A stretch of 64,000 nt of DNA, from assembly GCF_900099905.1 (NCBI RefSeq), contig NZ_FNEE01000015.1:82622-146621 (forward strand), in the 5' to 3' direction. Source of the DNA: Mesorhizobium muleiense (GTDB lineage: Bacteria; Pseudomonadota; Alphaproteobacteria; Rhizobiales; Rhizobiaceae). A program made the translations under genes and the position numbers. Numbering within the stretch: the first letter of the stretch is position 1; every line of letters starts with the position of its first letter. Under the pieces are notes generated by a model. It was not told the DNA's origin. It saw only the letters and a list, made by a program, of their open reading frames with translations, and did not search any database. Shown here piece by piece: positions 16,543-24,971 of the stretch.

Positions 16543-18360
16543 GTGAGCAATGATAATCCGCAGACGGCGCGTCGCATGACGGGCGAAAACCGTATCTTCC
16601 TCGATGTCAGGCAGTCGGCATCAGGTGTTTCCTGGGAACACCGGTTGACCGAGCGGCAGGACATGACCGCGCTTGCCATAGCGCAAGGCTATGGCGTGCC
16701 GGACATCGTTGCGCGCGTGCTTGCCGGGCGCGGCGTGACCGCCGAGCATACCGAGCGGTTCCTTGATCCGACCATCCGCGATCTTTTGCCCGACCCGGCG
16801 TCGCTGACCGACATGGACAAGGCCGCCGCCCGCATCGCCGGGGCAGTCGTCGCCAGGGAAAAGGTGGCGATCTTCGGCGACTACGATGTCGACGGCGCGG
16901 CCTCGTCGGCGCTGCTCAAGCGGTTCCTCACGCATTTCTCGGTGCCTGCGGAGATCTACATACCGGACCGTATCTTCGAAGGGTACGGCCCCAATCCGGA
17001 AGCGATGCGCGAACTCGTCTCGCGCGGCGCGACGCTGATCGTCACCGTCGATTGCGGCACCAACAGCGCCGTCTCCGTCGGCGCGGCGAACGCTGCCGGC
17101 GCCGATGTCGTGGTGCTCGATCATCACCAGCTCGGCGGTCCGCTGCCGGCAGCGGTTGCGGTCGTCAATCCCAATCGCGAGGACGACCTTTCGGGGCAGG
17201 GCCATCTTTGTGCCGCCGGCGTCGTCTTCCTGGCGCTGGTGCAGACGGCGAAGATCCTGCGCGGCCGGTTGCCGGACGCCGCACCGCCGGACCTGCTCGG
17301 TCTGCTCGACCTCGTTGCCCTGGCCACCGTTTGCGACGTGGTGCCGCTGACCGGCGTCAACCGCGCCTTCGTGGTCAAGGGACTGCAGATCGCACGCCAG
17401 CAGCGGAACGAAGGCTTGGCGGCATTGGCGCGGGTCTCGCGCATCGGCGAGCCGGTCAGCACCTTTCATCTGGCCTATCTGATCGGGCCGCGCATCAATG
17501 CCGGTGGGCGCATCGGCGACGCAGCACTCGGCAGCCGCCTGCTCGCCACCGACGATCCCGTCGAGGCCCGCACCATCGCCGAGACGCTGGACCGACTCAA
17601 TCAGGAGCGGCAGCAGATGGAACTGGAAATGCTGGCCGCGGCACGGGTCGAGGCCGATGCCGAGCTTGCCGGCGGCAACGGGCCAGCCATCGTCGTCACC
17701 GCCAGCTCCAACTGGCATCCGGGCATCGTCGGCCTGCTGGCCTCGCGGCTCAAGGACCATGCGCGCCGACCGGCTTTCGCCATCGCCTTCAACGCCAATG
17801 GCGTCGGCACCGGGTCGGGCCGTTCGGTGTCGGGCTTCGATCTTGGCCGGCTGGTGCGCGAAGCGGCCATTGCCGGGCTGATCGTCAAGGGCGGCGGCCA
17901 TGGCATGGCGGCCGGCATCACAGTGGAGCGGGCCAAACTTGGCGCGCTCAGGGCCTTCTTCGAGGAACGAGCGGCGGCCGAGGTGTTCCGCCTGCAAGGC
18001 GAGGAAAGCCTGGCGATCGACGGCGCGCTGGCCGCCGAAGGCGCAACGCTTGGCCTGCTCGATGCGCTGGAGAAAGCCGGCCCGTTCGGCGCCGGGCATG
18101 TCGCACCGGTCTTCGCGCTGCCGCGCCATCGCCTTGCCGATGCGAGGCCGGTCGGCACCAATCACATCCGCGCCGAGTTGCAGTCGGAGAGCGGTGGACG
18201 CATCCAGGCGATCGCGTTTCGCGCCGTCGATACGGCGCTCGGCGAATTCCTGTTCAAGAACAGGGGCAGGCCGGTGCATGTCGCCGGTTCGCTGTCGGGC
18301 AATCACTGGAACGGCAATCGCACGGTGCAGTTCCGCATCGTCGATGCCGCGCGCGCCTGA
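16543..18360 (+). CDS. recJ: Single-stranded-DNA-specific exonuclease RecJ
   Basis: 605 residues from GTG 16543; ATG 16576 is an equally reasonable start. RecJ degrades single-stranded DNA 5' to 3' in recombination and mismatch repair. The DHH phosphoesterase motifs are present in order: VAIFGDYDVDGAASS (motif I), VTVDCGTN (II), VVLDHHQLGG (DHH, III), and later ALATVCDVVPLTG. The DHHA1 part contains GRSVSGFDLG and KGGGHGMAAG, and an OB-like C-terminus closes the protein. It is convergent with the patatin gene, with a hairpin between them at 18360-18378. Confidence 0.95.
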   Translation: MSNDNPQTARRMTGENRIFLDVRQSASGVSWEHRLTERQDMTALAIAQGYGVPDIVARVLAGRGVTAEHTERFLDPTIRDLLPDPASLTDMDKAAARIAGAVVAREKVAIFGDYDVDGAASSALLKRFLTHFSVPAEIYIPDRIFEGYGPNPEAMRELVSRGATLIVTVDCGTNSAVSVGAANAAGADVVVLDHHQLGGPLPAAVAVVNPNREDDLSGQGHLCAAGVVFLALVQTAKILRGRLPDAAPPDLLGLLDLVALATVCDVVPLTGVNRAFVVKGLQIARQQRNEGLAALARVSRIGEPVSTFHLAYLIGPRINAGGRIGDAALGSRLLATDDPVEARTIAETLDRLNQERQQMELEMLAAARVEADAELAGGNGPAIVVTASSNWHPGIVGLLASRLKDHARRPAFAIAFNANGVGTGSGRSVSGFDLGRLVREAAIAGLIVKGGGHGMAAGITVERAKLGALRAFFEERAAAEVFRLQGEESLAIDGALAAEGATLGLLDALEKAGPFGAGHVAPVFALPRHRLADARPVGTNHIRAELQSESGGRIQAIAFRAVDTALGEFLFKNRGRPVHVAGSLSGNHWNGNRTVQFRIVDAARA

Positions 18361-18378
18361 GAATCGCTTCCCGATTCT
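18360..18378. terminator. Hairpin between convergent recJ and patatin genes
   Basis: AGAATCG and CGATTCT are perfectly complementary around a 5-base loop. It overlaps the recJ stop codon and lies 17 bases beyond the patatin gene end, so it may act on both transcripts. There is no T-run, so it is a weak terminator candidate. Confidence 0.35.
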
Positions 18379-18394
18379 GCCGCGCGGATCGCGT

Positions 18395-19363
18395 TTAAGC
18401 CAGAACCGCCTGCAGGCGGGCCAACTCGTCGATCTGGGCCATCGTCACCTGATAGCCGATGCGAATCGCCTCGTCGGCGCGATGGAATTCGGTCAGGCCG
18501 ATGTGGCTGAGTTTTGGCTGCAGCGACATATCGGGCGGGTCGCCGGCAAGTCGCGCCCGCGAAATGCGATCCTGGATGATGTTGAAGGCTTCGACCATAA
18601 CGCCGGTGATGCCGAGCCGTGTTTGGTACTGGTGCCCTGTGTTGATCAGGCCGGGCCTTGGCGCGTCCTTCTCGACGACCAGTTCGCCGGCGCTGTGCTT
18701 GATGACGGCGGCGCGGCCGAACAGATCGTAGTGAAGGTTCACCGCGACCACGAGCGGCTGCTCGTAGGCGCGGCAGACCGAGACCGGGACCGGATTGACC
18801 AGCGCACCGTCGACCAGCACGCGACCGTTGCAACTGACCGGTTCGAATACGCCGGGCAGGGCATAGGAGGCGCGCATGGCGGTGATCAGCGAGCCGCCCG
18901 ACAGCCAGATTTCATGGCCGGTGCGGATCTCCGTGGTGACGCAGACGAAAGGTTTTGGCAGATCCTCGAAACGGATGCCGGCCATGTGCTCGCGCAGCCG
19001 TGCATCGAGCTTCATGCCGCCGAACAGTCCGCTGCCGCGCAGGTTGAGATCGAGAAGACCAAAAATGCGCCGCTTGGTCAGGCTTCTGGCGAATTCTTCC
19101 AACTCATCCAGCTTGCCGGCAAGGTAACAGCCGCCGACCAGCGCGCCGATCGAAGTGCCGGCGATCATCGACACTTCGATGCCGGCTTCGTCGAGCGCGC
19201 GCAGCACGCCGATATGGGCCCAGCCACGCGCGCAGCCGCCGCCCAGCGCCAGCGAAATGCCTGTTTTCCTGGCGGGGCTCTTTTCGGATGCACCGGCGGA
19301 CGATGACAGGCCATTGGCCTCCCGAACGTCTGGTCTGTTATGCAATGACGCCCATTCGAGCAT
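18395..19363 (-). CDS. Patatin-like phospholipase family protein (RssA-like)
   Basis: 322 residues. Patatin-fold enzymes are serine acyl hydrolases with a Ser-Asp dyad. Here the oxyanion loop is GGGCARGWAHIGVL (41-54), the nucleophile is Ser71 in AGTSIGALVGG, and the Asp is Asp185 in VDGALVNPVP. The size and layout match the RssA/YchK group of cytoplasmic patatins, with no signal peptide. The ATG at 19363 is chosen over the GTG three bases upstream because GGGAGA lies 6-7 bases before it. It is convergent with recJ and 84 bases downstream of hisI on the same strand. Confidence 0.85.
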   Translation of the reverse strand: MLEWASLHNRPDVREANGLSSSAGASEKSPARKTGISLALGGGCARGWAHIGVLRALDEAGIEVSMIAGTSIGALVGGCYLAGKLDELEEFARSLTKRRIFGLLDLNLRGSGLFGGMKLDARLREHMAGIRFEDLPKPFVCVTTEIRTGHEIWLSGGSLITAMRASYALPGVFEPVSCNGRVLVDGALVNPVPVSVCRAYEQPLVVAVNLHYDLFGRAAVIKHSAGELVVEKDAPRPGLINTGHQYQTRLGITGVMVEAFNIIQDRISRARLAGDPPDMSLQPKLSHIGLTEFHRADEAIRIGYQVTMAQIDELARLQAVLA

Positions 19364-19447
19364 CACAATCTCCCTTGTCCCGCGGCTAGCGTATCGGCGG
19401 GCCGTATCGAAATCATGAATATACGTGATTGCAGTTCGGCGAATGGT

Positions 19448-19918
19448 TCAAATAAATGGTTCATGAGGCTTTCGATACGTTTCTTGCGTATCGAACAGCG
19501 GCTTGCTGCCATCGTTGGCAAGCGTCCCCTTGCCGTCGATCAGTCCCACCGTCCGATAAAAGCAGGAACGCCGGCCGGTGTGGCAGGTTGCGTCGTGGCC
19601 CATCACTTTGACGCGCAGCCATATTGCGTCCTGGTCACAATCCGTGAGCATCTCGACGATTTTCTGGACATTCCCGGACGTTTCGCCCTTCTTCCACAGT
19701 GCGCTGCGCGAGCGCGACCAGTAGTGGGCGATGCCGGTTTCCAGCGTCAGCGCCAGCGCTTCGGCGTTCATATGCGCGACCATCAGCAGCATGCCGTCTT
19801 CGGCATCGGTGACGACGACGGTGACCAGGCCGCCGGCATCGAAGCGCGGCGAAAAGACCGTGCTTTCTTCCAGTGTTTTCTTGTCTGATGGAGCTTTCGG
19901 AAATTCCACTGCCGACAT
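19448..19918 (-). CDS. hisI: Phosphoribosyl-AMP cyclohydrolase HisI
   Basis: 156 residues, a monofunctional HisI (no HisE domain). It opens the adenine ring of phosphoribosyl-AMP in histidine synthesis, using zinc and magnesium. The metal-binding motifs are clear: MLLMVAHMNAEAL, HYWSRSRSALWKKGETSGN (partly quoted), DCDQDAIWLRV and the cysteine pair in ATCHTGRRSCFYR. Other his genes are not in the window, as is common where hisI lies apart from the main his cluster in Rhizobiales. It is downstream of folE on the same strand, separated by a diverged palindromic repeat (19989-20035). Confidence 0.95.
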   Translation of the reverse strand: MSAVEFPKAPSDKKTLEESTVFSPRFDAGGLVTVVVTDAEDGMLLMVAHMNAEALALTLETGIAHYWSRSRSALWKKGETSGNVQKIVEMLTDCDQDAIWLRVKVMGHDATCHTGRRSCFYRTVGLIDGKGTLANDGSKPLFDTQETYRKPHEPFI

Positions 19919-19988
19919 CGCGGTCCTTGTTCAGAACCTCGCCCAGTCCGATCGGATCGGAATGGGCGAGGCTCTGTCTTGTTGTTTG

Positions 19989-20035
19989 GCCATGATCTGA
20001 TCCGAGAACCGGTTCTCATTTCTCGCGACCATGGC
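19989..20035. repeat. Diverged copy of the CCATGATC palindromic repeat
   Basis: The stretch begins GCCATGATCTGATCCGAGAA and ends GACCATGGC. It has the same plan as the repeat at 43407-43459 (a Mesorhizobium-type intergenic palindrome), with more mismatches in the arms. It lies between folE and hisI. Confidence 0.5.
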
Positions 20036-20055
20036 TGGCGGCCGGCGAGGCTCGT

Positions 20056-20691
20056 TCAGCCCCTGCCGCCGCGCACCATGGTGACGAAACGGACCTGTTC
20101 CTCGGGCGTGTCCTTGAAGACGCCGGTGAAGGTCGAGGTTAGCGTCGTGGAGCCTTCCTTGCGGATGCCGCGCATCGCCATGCACATATGCTCGGCTTCG
20201 AGCATGACGGCGACGCCGCGCGGATTGAGCACATCCTGGATGACGCCGGCAATCTGTGCGGTCATCGCTTCCTGGGTCTGCAGGCGCTGGGCAAAGATAT
20301 CGACGACGCGGGCGATCTTCGACAGGCCGACGACCTTGCCGTCCGGCAGATAGCCGACATGCGCCTTGCCGATGATCGGCACCATGTGGTGCTCGCAATG
20401 CGAATGGAACGTTATATCCTTGACGAGGACAAGGTCGTCATAGCCGGCGACTTCCTCGAAGGTGCGGCCGAGCTCTTCGGCCGGACACTTGTCGTAGCCG
20501 CCGAACATTTCGCGATAGGCCTTCACCACACGCTTTGGCGTATCGACCAGGCCCTCCCGGTCCGGATTGTCGCCGGTCCAGCGCAACAGCGTGCGAACAG
20601 CGGCCTCGGCTTCGGCTTCGGTCGGCCGATCGGTGACCGGCTTTTCCATATAGGCGGACGAGGGCATGAATTTCTTGATGACGGCATCCAT
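20056..20691 (-). CDS. folE: GTP cyclohydrolase I
   Basis: 211 residues from ATG 20691, which follows GGGAG; the frame is open a further 54 codons upstream but without family similarity. FolE converts GTP to dihydroneopterin triphosphate, the first step of folate synthesis. The zinc-site motif DITFHSHCEHHMVPIIGKAH is complete, with Cys and His ligands, and the second Cys lies in LEAEHMCMAMRG. GYLPDGKVVGLSKIARVVD and TQEAMTAQIA also match. It is divergent from the iron-sulfur scaffold-like gene. Confidence 0.95.
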   Translation of the reverse strand: MDAVIKKFMPSSAYMEKPVTDRPTEAEAEAAVRTLLRWTGDNPDREGLVDTPKRVVKAYREMFGGYDKCPAEELGRTFEEVAGYDDLVLVKDITFHSHCEHHMVPIIGKAHVGYLPDGKVVGLSKIARVVDIFAQRLQTQEAMTAQIAGVIQDVLNPRGVAVMLEAEHMCMAMRGIRKEGSTTLTSTFTGVFKDTPEEQVRFVTMVRGGRG

Positions 20692-20829
20692 AAAGGCGTC
20701 TCCCGTAGTTCCCCTCTCAGGAGGAACGAGTTGAACGGACCACGACCTTTCGGGTGTTAGAAACGTGCCCTGTTTCCAGCCCGTAAGCGGCGTGAAGTGA
20801 TTTGAGCAGGGACGCGGTCGTTGGTTGCC

Positions 20830-20858
20830 TTGTCCATACCCGAGTACCAGCATTATAT
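20830..20858 (+). promoter_or_regulatory. Candidate promoter for the IscU-like gene
   Basis: TTGTCC at 20830-20835 and TTATAT at 20853-20858 are spaced by 17 bases and point toward the gene starting at 20932. It is the best sigma-70-type match in the divergent folE spacer; no transcript data support it. Confidence 0.3.
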
Positions 20859-20931
20859 ATGATCGTTGCGAGCGAAAGGAAGACCGTCAGCGGCAATCGC
20901 TGTTCGCTTGGCGGCGACGGATTGGAAAAAT

Positions 20932-21378
20932 ATGATCGACGACGTCTACAATGCGAAAATTCTGGGATTTGCCGGGAATATCGCGCGGATCGGCCGGCTC
21001 GACCATCCCGATGCAACCGCGCGCGCGCATTCCAAGCTGTGCGGCTCGACCGTGACCGTCGATCTGAAGATGGATGACGGCGTCGTCACCGATTTCGCCC
21101 ATGACGTCAAAGCCTGCGCGCTTGGCCAGGCGTCGTCCTCGATCATGGCGCAGCATGTCGTCGGCGCCAGCGCGGATGAATTGCGCAGCCTTCGCGAGAC
21201 CATGCTGAAGATGCTGAAGGAAAACGGCGCGCCGCCGCAAGGCCGCTTCGCCGACCTCAGATATCTCGAGCCGGTGCGCGACTACAAGGCGCGCCATGCC
21301 TCGACCATGCTGACCTTCGATGCGGTGGTCGACGCGATCGGCCAGATCGAGAAGAAGCGCGCCGAACAGGCGGCGTAG
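20932..21378 (+). CDS. IscU/NifU-N-like iron-sulfur scaffold family protein lacking the third cysteine
   Basis: 148 residues from ATG 20932 (MIDDVYNAKILGFAGNIARI). The fold matches IscU/SufU: the first ligand is Cys37 in HSKLCGSTV, the second is Cys62 in DVKACALGQASSSIMAQHV. The position where IscU has its third ligand (His-Cys-Ser) reads RHASTMLTFDAV, so the Cys is replaced by Ala. Iron-sulfur scaffold function is therefore doubtful, and the protein could be a carrier, a zinc protein or a paralogue with a different job. The gene is followed after 7 bases by yidD, so they are co-transcribed. Confidence 0.85.
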   Translation: MIDDVYNAKILGFAGNIARIGRLDHPDATARAHSKLCGSTVTVDLKMDDGVVTDFAHDVKACALGQASSSIMAQHVVGASADELRSLRETMLKMLKENGAPPQGRFADLRYLEPVRDYKARHASTMLTFDAVVDAIGQIEKKRAEQAA

Positions 21379-21385
21379 CCGTCAA

Positions 21386-21763
21386 ATGGCCACGGATCAC
21401 ACGCATCAGAGGCCGCGATACACGCGCAACTGGCCAGGTCCCTGGCGCAAGACGCCCGGCCGAATTTTGGGCACCTCGCTCGTGCGTTTTTATCAGCTGA
21501 CGCTGTCCGGCTTTGTCGGCAATTCCTGCCGGCATTTGCCGACCTGCTCCGAATACGCGCACGAAGCGATTGCCCGCCATGGGCTATGGGCCGGCGGCTG
21601 GATGGGTTTGTTCCGCGTGCTGCGCTGTGGGCCGGGCGGAACGCATGGCATCGACCGGGTGCCGGAGGTGCTGACCGAGCGCTATGTCTGGTTCATGCCC
21701 TGGCGGTACTGGCGGATCGGAAAAAAGCGCAGTGATCCGGAAACCGATGCCGGTGGGGCGTAA
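21386..21763 (+). CDS. yidD: Membrane protein insertion efficiency factor YidD
   Basis: 125 residues from ATG 21386 (MATDHTHQRPRYTRNWPGPW). An upstream extension in the same frame overlaps the previous gene and is not used. The family signature is present: YQLTLSGFVGNSCRHLPTCS with the three Cys, followed by EYAHEAIARHGLWAGGWMG and RCGPGGTHGIDRVP. YidD is a small membrane-associated protein that helps YidC insert inner-membrane proteins. The usual partners (rpmH, rnpA, yidC) are not here; the upstream neighbour is the IscU-like gene, an arrangement I associate with Rhizobiales. Confidence 0.92.
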   Translation: MATDHTHQRPRYTRNWPGPWRKTPGRILGTSLVRFYQLTLSGFVGNSCRHLPTCSEYAHEAIARHGLWAGGWMGLFRVLRCGPGGTHGIDRVPEVLTERYVWFMPWRYWRIGKKRSDPETDAGGA

Positions 21764-21887
21764 GCTCTGCAAACAGAGCAGGATCTTTACGATTTGCTAG
21801 GGTTAACCGCACGTTGCCGATTTAAGACAAAATCGAGACAAGACGCCTCGCTAAGCCGCTCCTGCCAGCCCTCAGGAGAGATTCCAA

Positions 21888-22727
21888 ATGCGCCAGATCG
21901 ACCGCCGTCCATTCGTTTTCGCCTTGGTTCTCTACCTGCTGGGATGGCTTTTCGGTTTTCCGATCGGCGCTCAATCGGCGCCGCTGGAGGAGGTCGAATG
22001 CACGCTGATCCTGGATGCTGCAAGCGGTGAAACGCTGTATCGGGAGGGGGTCTGCGACCAGCGCTTCAGTCCCGCCTCGACTTTCAAGGTCCCACTGGCC
22101 CTGATCGGCTATGATTCGGGAATCCTGAGCGACGAGCACACGCCGGCCTGGGACTACAAGCCCGAGTTCAAGGCGGTCAAGAGGGACCAGAAAACCGTCG
22201 ACCCGACGATCTGGGAAAAAGACTCGGTGCTGTGGTTTTCGCAGGAAATCACCCGCCGGCTCGGCAGCAAGCGGTTTGCCGGCTACGTCTCGAAATTCGA
22301 CTACGGCAATACCGATATTGCCGGCACTGCCGGCAAGAATGACGGCCTCACCCGGTCCTGGGTGAATCCTTCGCTTGAGATATCGCCGGTCGAACAGGCA
22401 AACTTCCTGCGCCGCCTGCTTGCCGGCGAACTGCCGGTTTCGGACAAGGCCCACGCGATGACCAGGGCGATCCTGCCGACCTTCCGGTCAGGTGGCTGGA
22501 CGGTGCAGGGCAAGACCGGGACCACCAGGCTTGGCGAAAGCGCCGACAAGGGCCCGCTTGGCTGGCGCTCGCTTGGCTGGTTTGTCGGCTGGGCCAACAA
22601 GGATACGCGCAGCATCGTCTTTGCCCGCCTGGTAATCGATACGAAACGTTCCGATACGCCGAAGGGGCCTCAGGCGCGGACGATGTTCCTGAAAGAGCTG
22701 CCGAATCTCATCAACAACAGCAAGTGA
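21888..22727 (+). CDS. Class D (OXA-type) beta-lactamase
   Basis: 279 residues with an N-terminal signal peptide (FALVLYLLGWLFGFPIGAQS, cleaved near residue 30). All class D motifs are seen: S64-TFK67 with the lysine that is carboxylated in this class, S113-V-L115, Y139-G-N141, W158 in the omega region, and K209-TG. The enzyme opens beta-lactam rings in the periplasm by a serine acyl intermediate. Some environmental class D proteins are weak enzymes or sensors. No regulator gene is next to it. A terminator lies at 22776-22796. Core neighbours (yidD, thrS) suggest it is an old chromosomal gene rather than a recent import. Confidence 0.9.
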   Translation: MRQIDRRPFVFALVLYLLGWLFGFPIGAQSAPLEEVECTLILDAASGETLYREGVCDQRFSPASTFKVPLALIGYDSGILSDEHTPAWDYKPEFKAVKRDQKTVDPTIWEKDSVLWFSQEITRRLGSKRFAGYVSKFDYGNTDIAGTAGKNDGLTRSWVNPSLEISPVEQANFLRRLLAGELPVSDKAHAMTRAILPTFRSGGWTVQGKTGTTRLGESADKGPLGWRSLGWFVGWANKDTRSIVFARLVIDTKRSDTPKGPQARTMFLKELPNLINNSK

Positions 22728-22775
22728 TCGGCCATTCGCCTTTACGGCACGAAAATCTGCCCATAAAAGACTGCC

Positions 22776-22796
22776 GCCGGACGCATCCGGCTTTTT
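22776..22796 (+). terminator. Rho-independent terminator after the beta-lactamase gene
   Basis: GCCGGA-CGCA-TCCGGC is a perfect 6-base stem with a 4-base loop, followed by TTTTT. It lies 49 bases beyond the stop. Confidence 0.75.
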
Positions 22797-22801
22797 ACTT
22801 T

Positions 22802-22850
22802 ATGCATGTCGTCGGCCAAAAACCGCTGCACACTTTTGGGCGACATGCAT
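22802..22850. repeat. Palindromic intergenic repeat with ATGCATGTCG arms
   Basis: ATGCATGTCG at 22802-22811 and its exact complement CGACATGCAT at 22841-22850 enclose 29 bases including ACCGCTGCACACTTTTGGG. It looks like a dispersed palindromic element typical of Mesorhizobium intergenic DNA. It sits in the leader of thrS, 42 bases before the start codon. Confidence 0.7.
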
Positions 22851-22892
22851 TCACCACCCGCGCTCGTTTGCGGGACTGGATAGGAGAATTTT

Positions 22893-24869
22893 ATGCTGAA
22901 TTCCGTTTCCGTGACATTTCCCGATGGCTCCGTCCGCGACTACGAAGCGGCGATGACCGGCGCCGGCCTGGCGGAATCGATCTCGAAGTCGCTGGCCAGG
23001 AAGGCGGTCGCCTACTCGATCGATGGCGTGGTGCGCGATCTTTCCGACCCGCTCGGCAAGTCCGGCAAGGTCGAGATCATCACCCGCGAAGACCCGCGCG
23101 CACTGGAGCTCATCCGACATGACGCAGCGCACGTGCTGGCCGAAGCCGTGCAGGAATTGTGGCCGGGCACGCAGGTGACCATCGGCCCGGTGATCGAGAA
23201 CGGGTTCTACTATGATTTTGCCCGCAACGAGCCGTTCACGCCCGACGATTTCCCGGTGATCGAGAAGAAGATGCGCGAGATCATCGCGCGTAACAAGCCG
23301 TTCACCAAAGAGGTCTGGTCGCGCGAGAAGGCGAAGAAGATCTTCGCCGACAAGGGCGAGCGCTACAAGCTGGAACTGATCGACGCCATTCCCGAAGATC
23401 AGGACCTAAAAATCTATGCGCAGGGCGATTGGTTCGACCTCTGCCGCGGCCCGCATATGGTCTCGACCGGACAGATCGGCAGCGCCTTCAAGCTGATGAA
23501 GGTGGCTGGCGCCTATTGGCGCGGCGATTCGAACAACCCGATGCTGACCCGCATCTACGGCACGGCCTGGGCCGATCAGGCGCAGCTCGATGCCTATCAG
23601 ACCATGCTGGAGGAAGCCGAAAAGCGCGACCACAGGAAGCTCGGCCGCGAGATGGACCTGTTCCATTTCCAGGAGGAGGGGCCGGGCGTCGTCTTTTGGC
23701 ATGCCAAGGGCTGGAGACTGTTCCAGAACCTGGTCAACTACATGCGCCGCCGCCTCGACGAGCAGGGCTATCAGGAAGTCAACGCGCCGCAAGTGCTCGA
23801 CAAGAGTCTGTGGGAGACGTCAGGTCACTGGGGCTGGTACCGGGACAATATGTTCAAGGTGACGGTTGCCGGCGACGACACCGACGACGACCGGATGTTT
23901 GCACTGAAGCCGATGAACTGCCCCGGCCACGTCCAGATCTTCAAGCACGGTCTGAAGTCCTACCGCGATCTGCCGGTAAAACTTGCGGAATTCGGCAATG
24001 TGCATCGCTATGAGCCGTCCGGCGCGCTGCATGGGCTGATGCGCGTGCGCGGCTTTACCCAGGACGATGCCCACATCTTCTGCACCGAGGAACAGCTCGC
24101 CGACGAGTGCATCAAGATCAACGACCTGATCCTGTCGACCTATGCCGATTTCGGCTTCGACGAAATCACCGTCAAGCTGGCGACGCGTCCCGAAAAACGG
24201 GTCGGCACCGACGCTATGTGGGATCATGCCGAGGGCGTGCTGCAGGACGTGCTCGACAAGATCGCAGCGCGGTCGGGCAACCGGATCAAGACCGGCGTCA
24301 ATCCGGGCGAGGGCACGTTCTACGGGCCAAAATTCGAATATGTGCTGAAGGACGCCATCGGCCGCGATTGGCAATGCGGGACCACGCAGGTCGATTTCAA
24401 CCTGCCGGAACGGTTCGGCGCCTTCTACATCGGCTCGGATTCGGAAAAAAAGCAGCCGGTAATGGTGCATCGCGCCATCTGCGGCTCGATGGAGCGCTTC
24501 CTCGGCATCCTGATCGAGAACTATTCCGGCCATTTCCCGCTGTGGTTCGCGCCGCTGCAAGTGGTGGTTGCAACGATCACCTCCGATGCCGACGACTACG
24601 CGCAAAAGGTCGTCGCGCAGCTGAAGGCGGCCGGACTGTTGGCGGAAGCCGATCTTCGCAACGAGAAGATCAACTACAAGGTCCGCGAGCACAGCCTGGC
24701 CAAGGTTCCGGTCATCCTCGTCTGCGGCAAGCGCGAGGCGGAGGAAGAGACGGTCAACATCCGTCGGCTCGGCTCGCGCGACCAGGAGTCGCTTGGCCTT
24801 GGCCAGGCAGTGGCAATGCTTGCCGAAGAGGCGGTGACGCCCGACCGCAGGCGCAAACGAGTGGCCTGA
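22893..24869 (+). CDS. thrS: Threonyl-tRNA synthetase
   Basis: 658 residues. It charges tRNA-Thr. The order is N-terminal TGS domain (residues 1-65), the editing domain with HDAAHVLAEAVQELWPG and the zinc-binding RGPHM region, then the class II catalytic core with GVVFWHAKGWRLFQNLV, KPMNCPGHVQIFK (motif 2 area, zinc Cys), RVRGFTQDDAHIFC and HRAICGSMERFLGILIE (motif 3), and a C-terminal anticodon-binding domain. The ATG follows AGGAGA at good spacing. A perfect terminator follows at 24890-24920. Confidence 0.97.
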   Translation: MLNSVSVTFPDGSVRDYEAAMTGAGLAESISKSLARKAVAYSIDGVVRDLSDPLGKSGKVEIITREDPRALELIRHDAAHVLAEAVQELWPGTQVTIGPVIENGFYYDFARNEPFTPDDFPVIEKKMREIIARNKPFTKEVWSREKAKKIFADKGERYKLELIDAIPEDQDLKIYAQGDWFDLCRGPHMVSTGQIGSAFKLMKVAGAYWRGDSNNPMLTRIYGTAWADQAQLDAYQTMLEEAEKRDHRKLGREMDLFHFQEEGPGVVFWHAKGWRLFQNLVNYMRRRLDEQGYQEVNAPQVLDKSLWETSGHWGWYRDNMFKVTVAGDDTDDDRMFALKPMNCPGHVQIFKHGLKSYRDLPVKLAEFGNVHRYEPSGALHGLMRVRGFTQDDAHIFCTEEQLADECIKINDLILSTYADFGFDEITVKLATRPEKRVGTDAMWDHAEGVLQDVLDKIAARSGNRIKTGVNPGEGTFYGPKFEYVLKDAIGRDWQCGTTQVDFNLPERFGAFYIGSDSEKKQPVMVHRAICGSMERFLGILIENYSGHFPLWFAPLQVVVATITSDADDYAQKVVAQLKAAGLLAEADLRNEKINYKVREHSLAKVPVILVCGKREAEEETVNIRRLGSRDQESLGLGQAVAMLAEEAVTPDRRRKRVA

Positions 24870-24889
24870 GTTCAGCCGGATTGTCGACG

Positions 24890-24920
24890 AAATGGCGGTG
24901 GAGCGATCCACCGCCATTTT
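24890..24920 (+). terminator. Rho-independent terminator after thrS
   Basis: AAATGGCGGTGGA at 24890-24902 pairs perfectly with TCCACCGCCATTT at 24907-24919 around a GCGA loop, ending in TTTT. The 13-base stem is 20 bases beyond the stop. Confidence 0.8.
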
Positions 24921-24971
24921 CAGATACCCGCCAATTCATACGCTTGTCACGCCAGCCTAGTAACGAGCCTC

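Noticed and set aside
16621..18306. A 561-codon minus-strand frame opposite recJ
   Set aside because: Antisense shadow; RecJ motifs are complete.
20692..20853. Longer N-terminus for folE (54 extra codons)
   Set aside because: The extra part has no FolE similarity and no ribosome-binding site; ATG 20691 has one.
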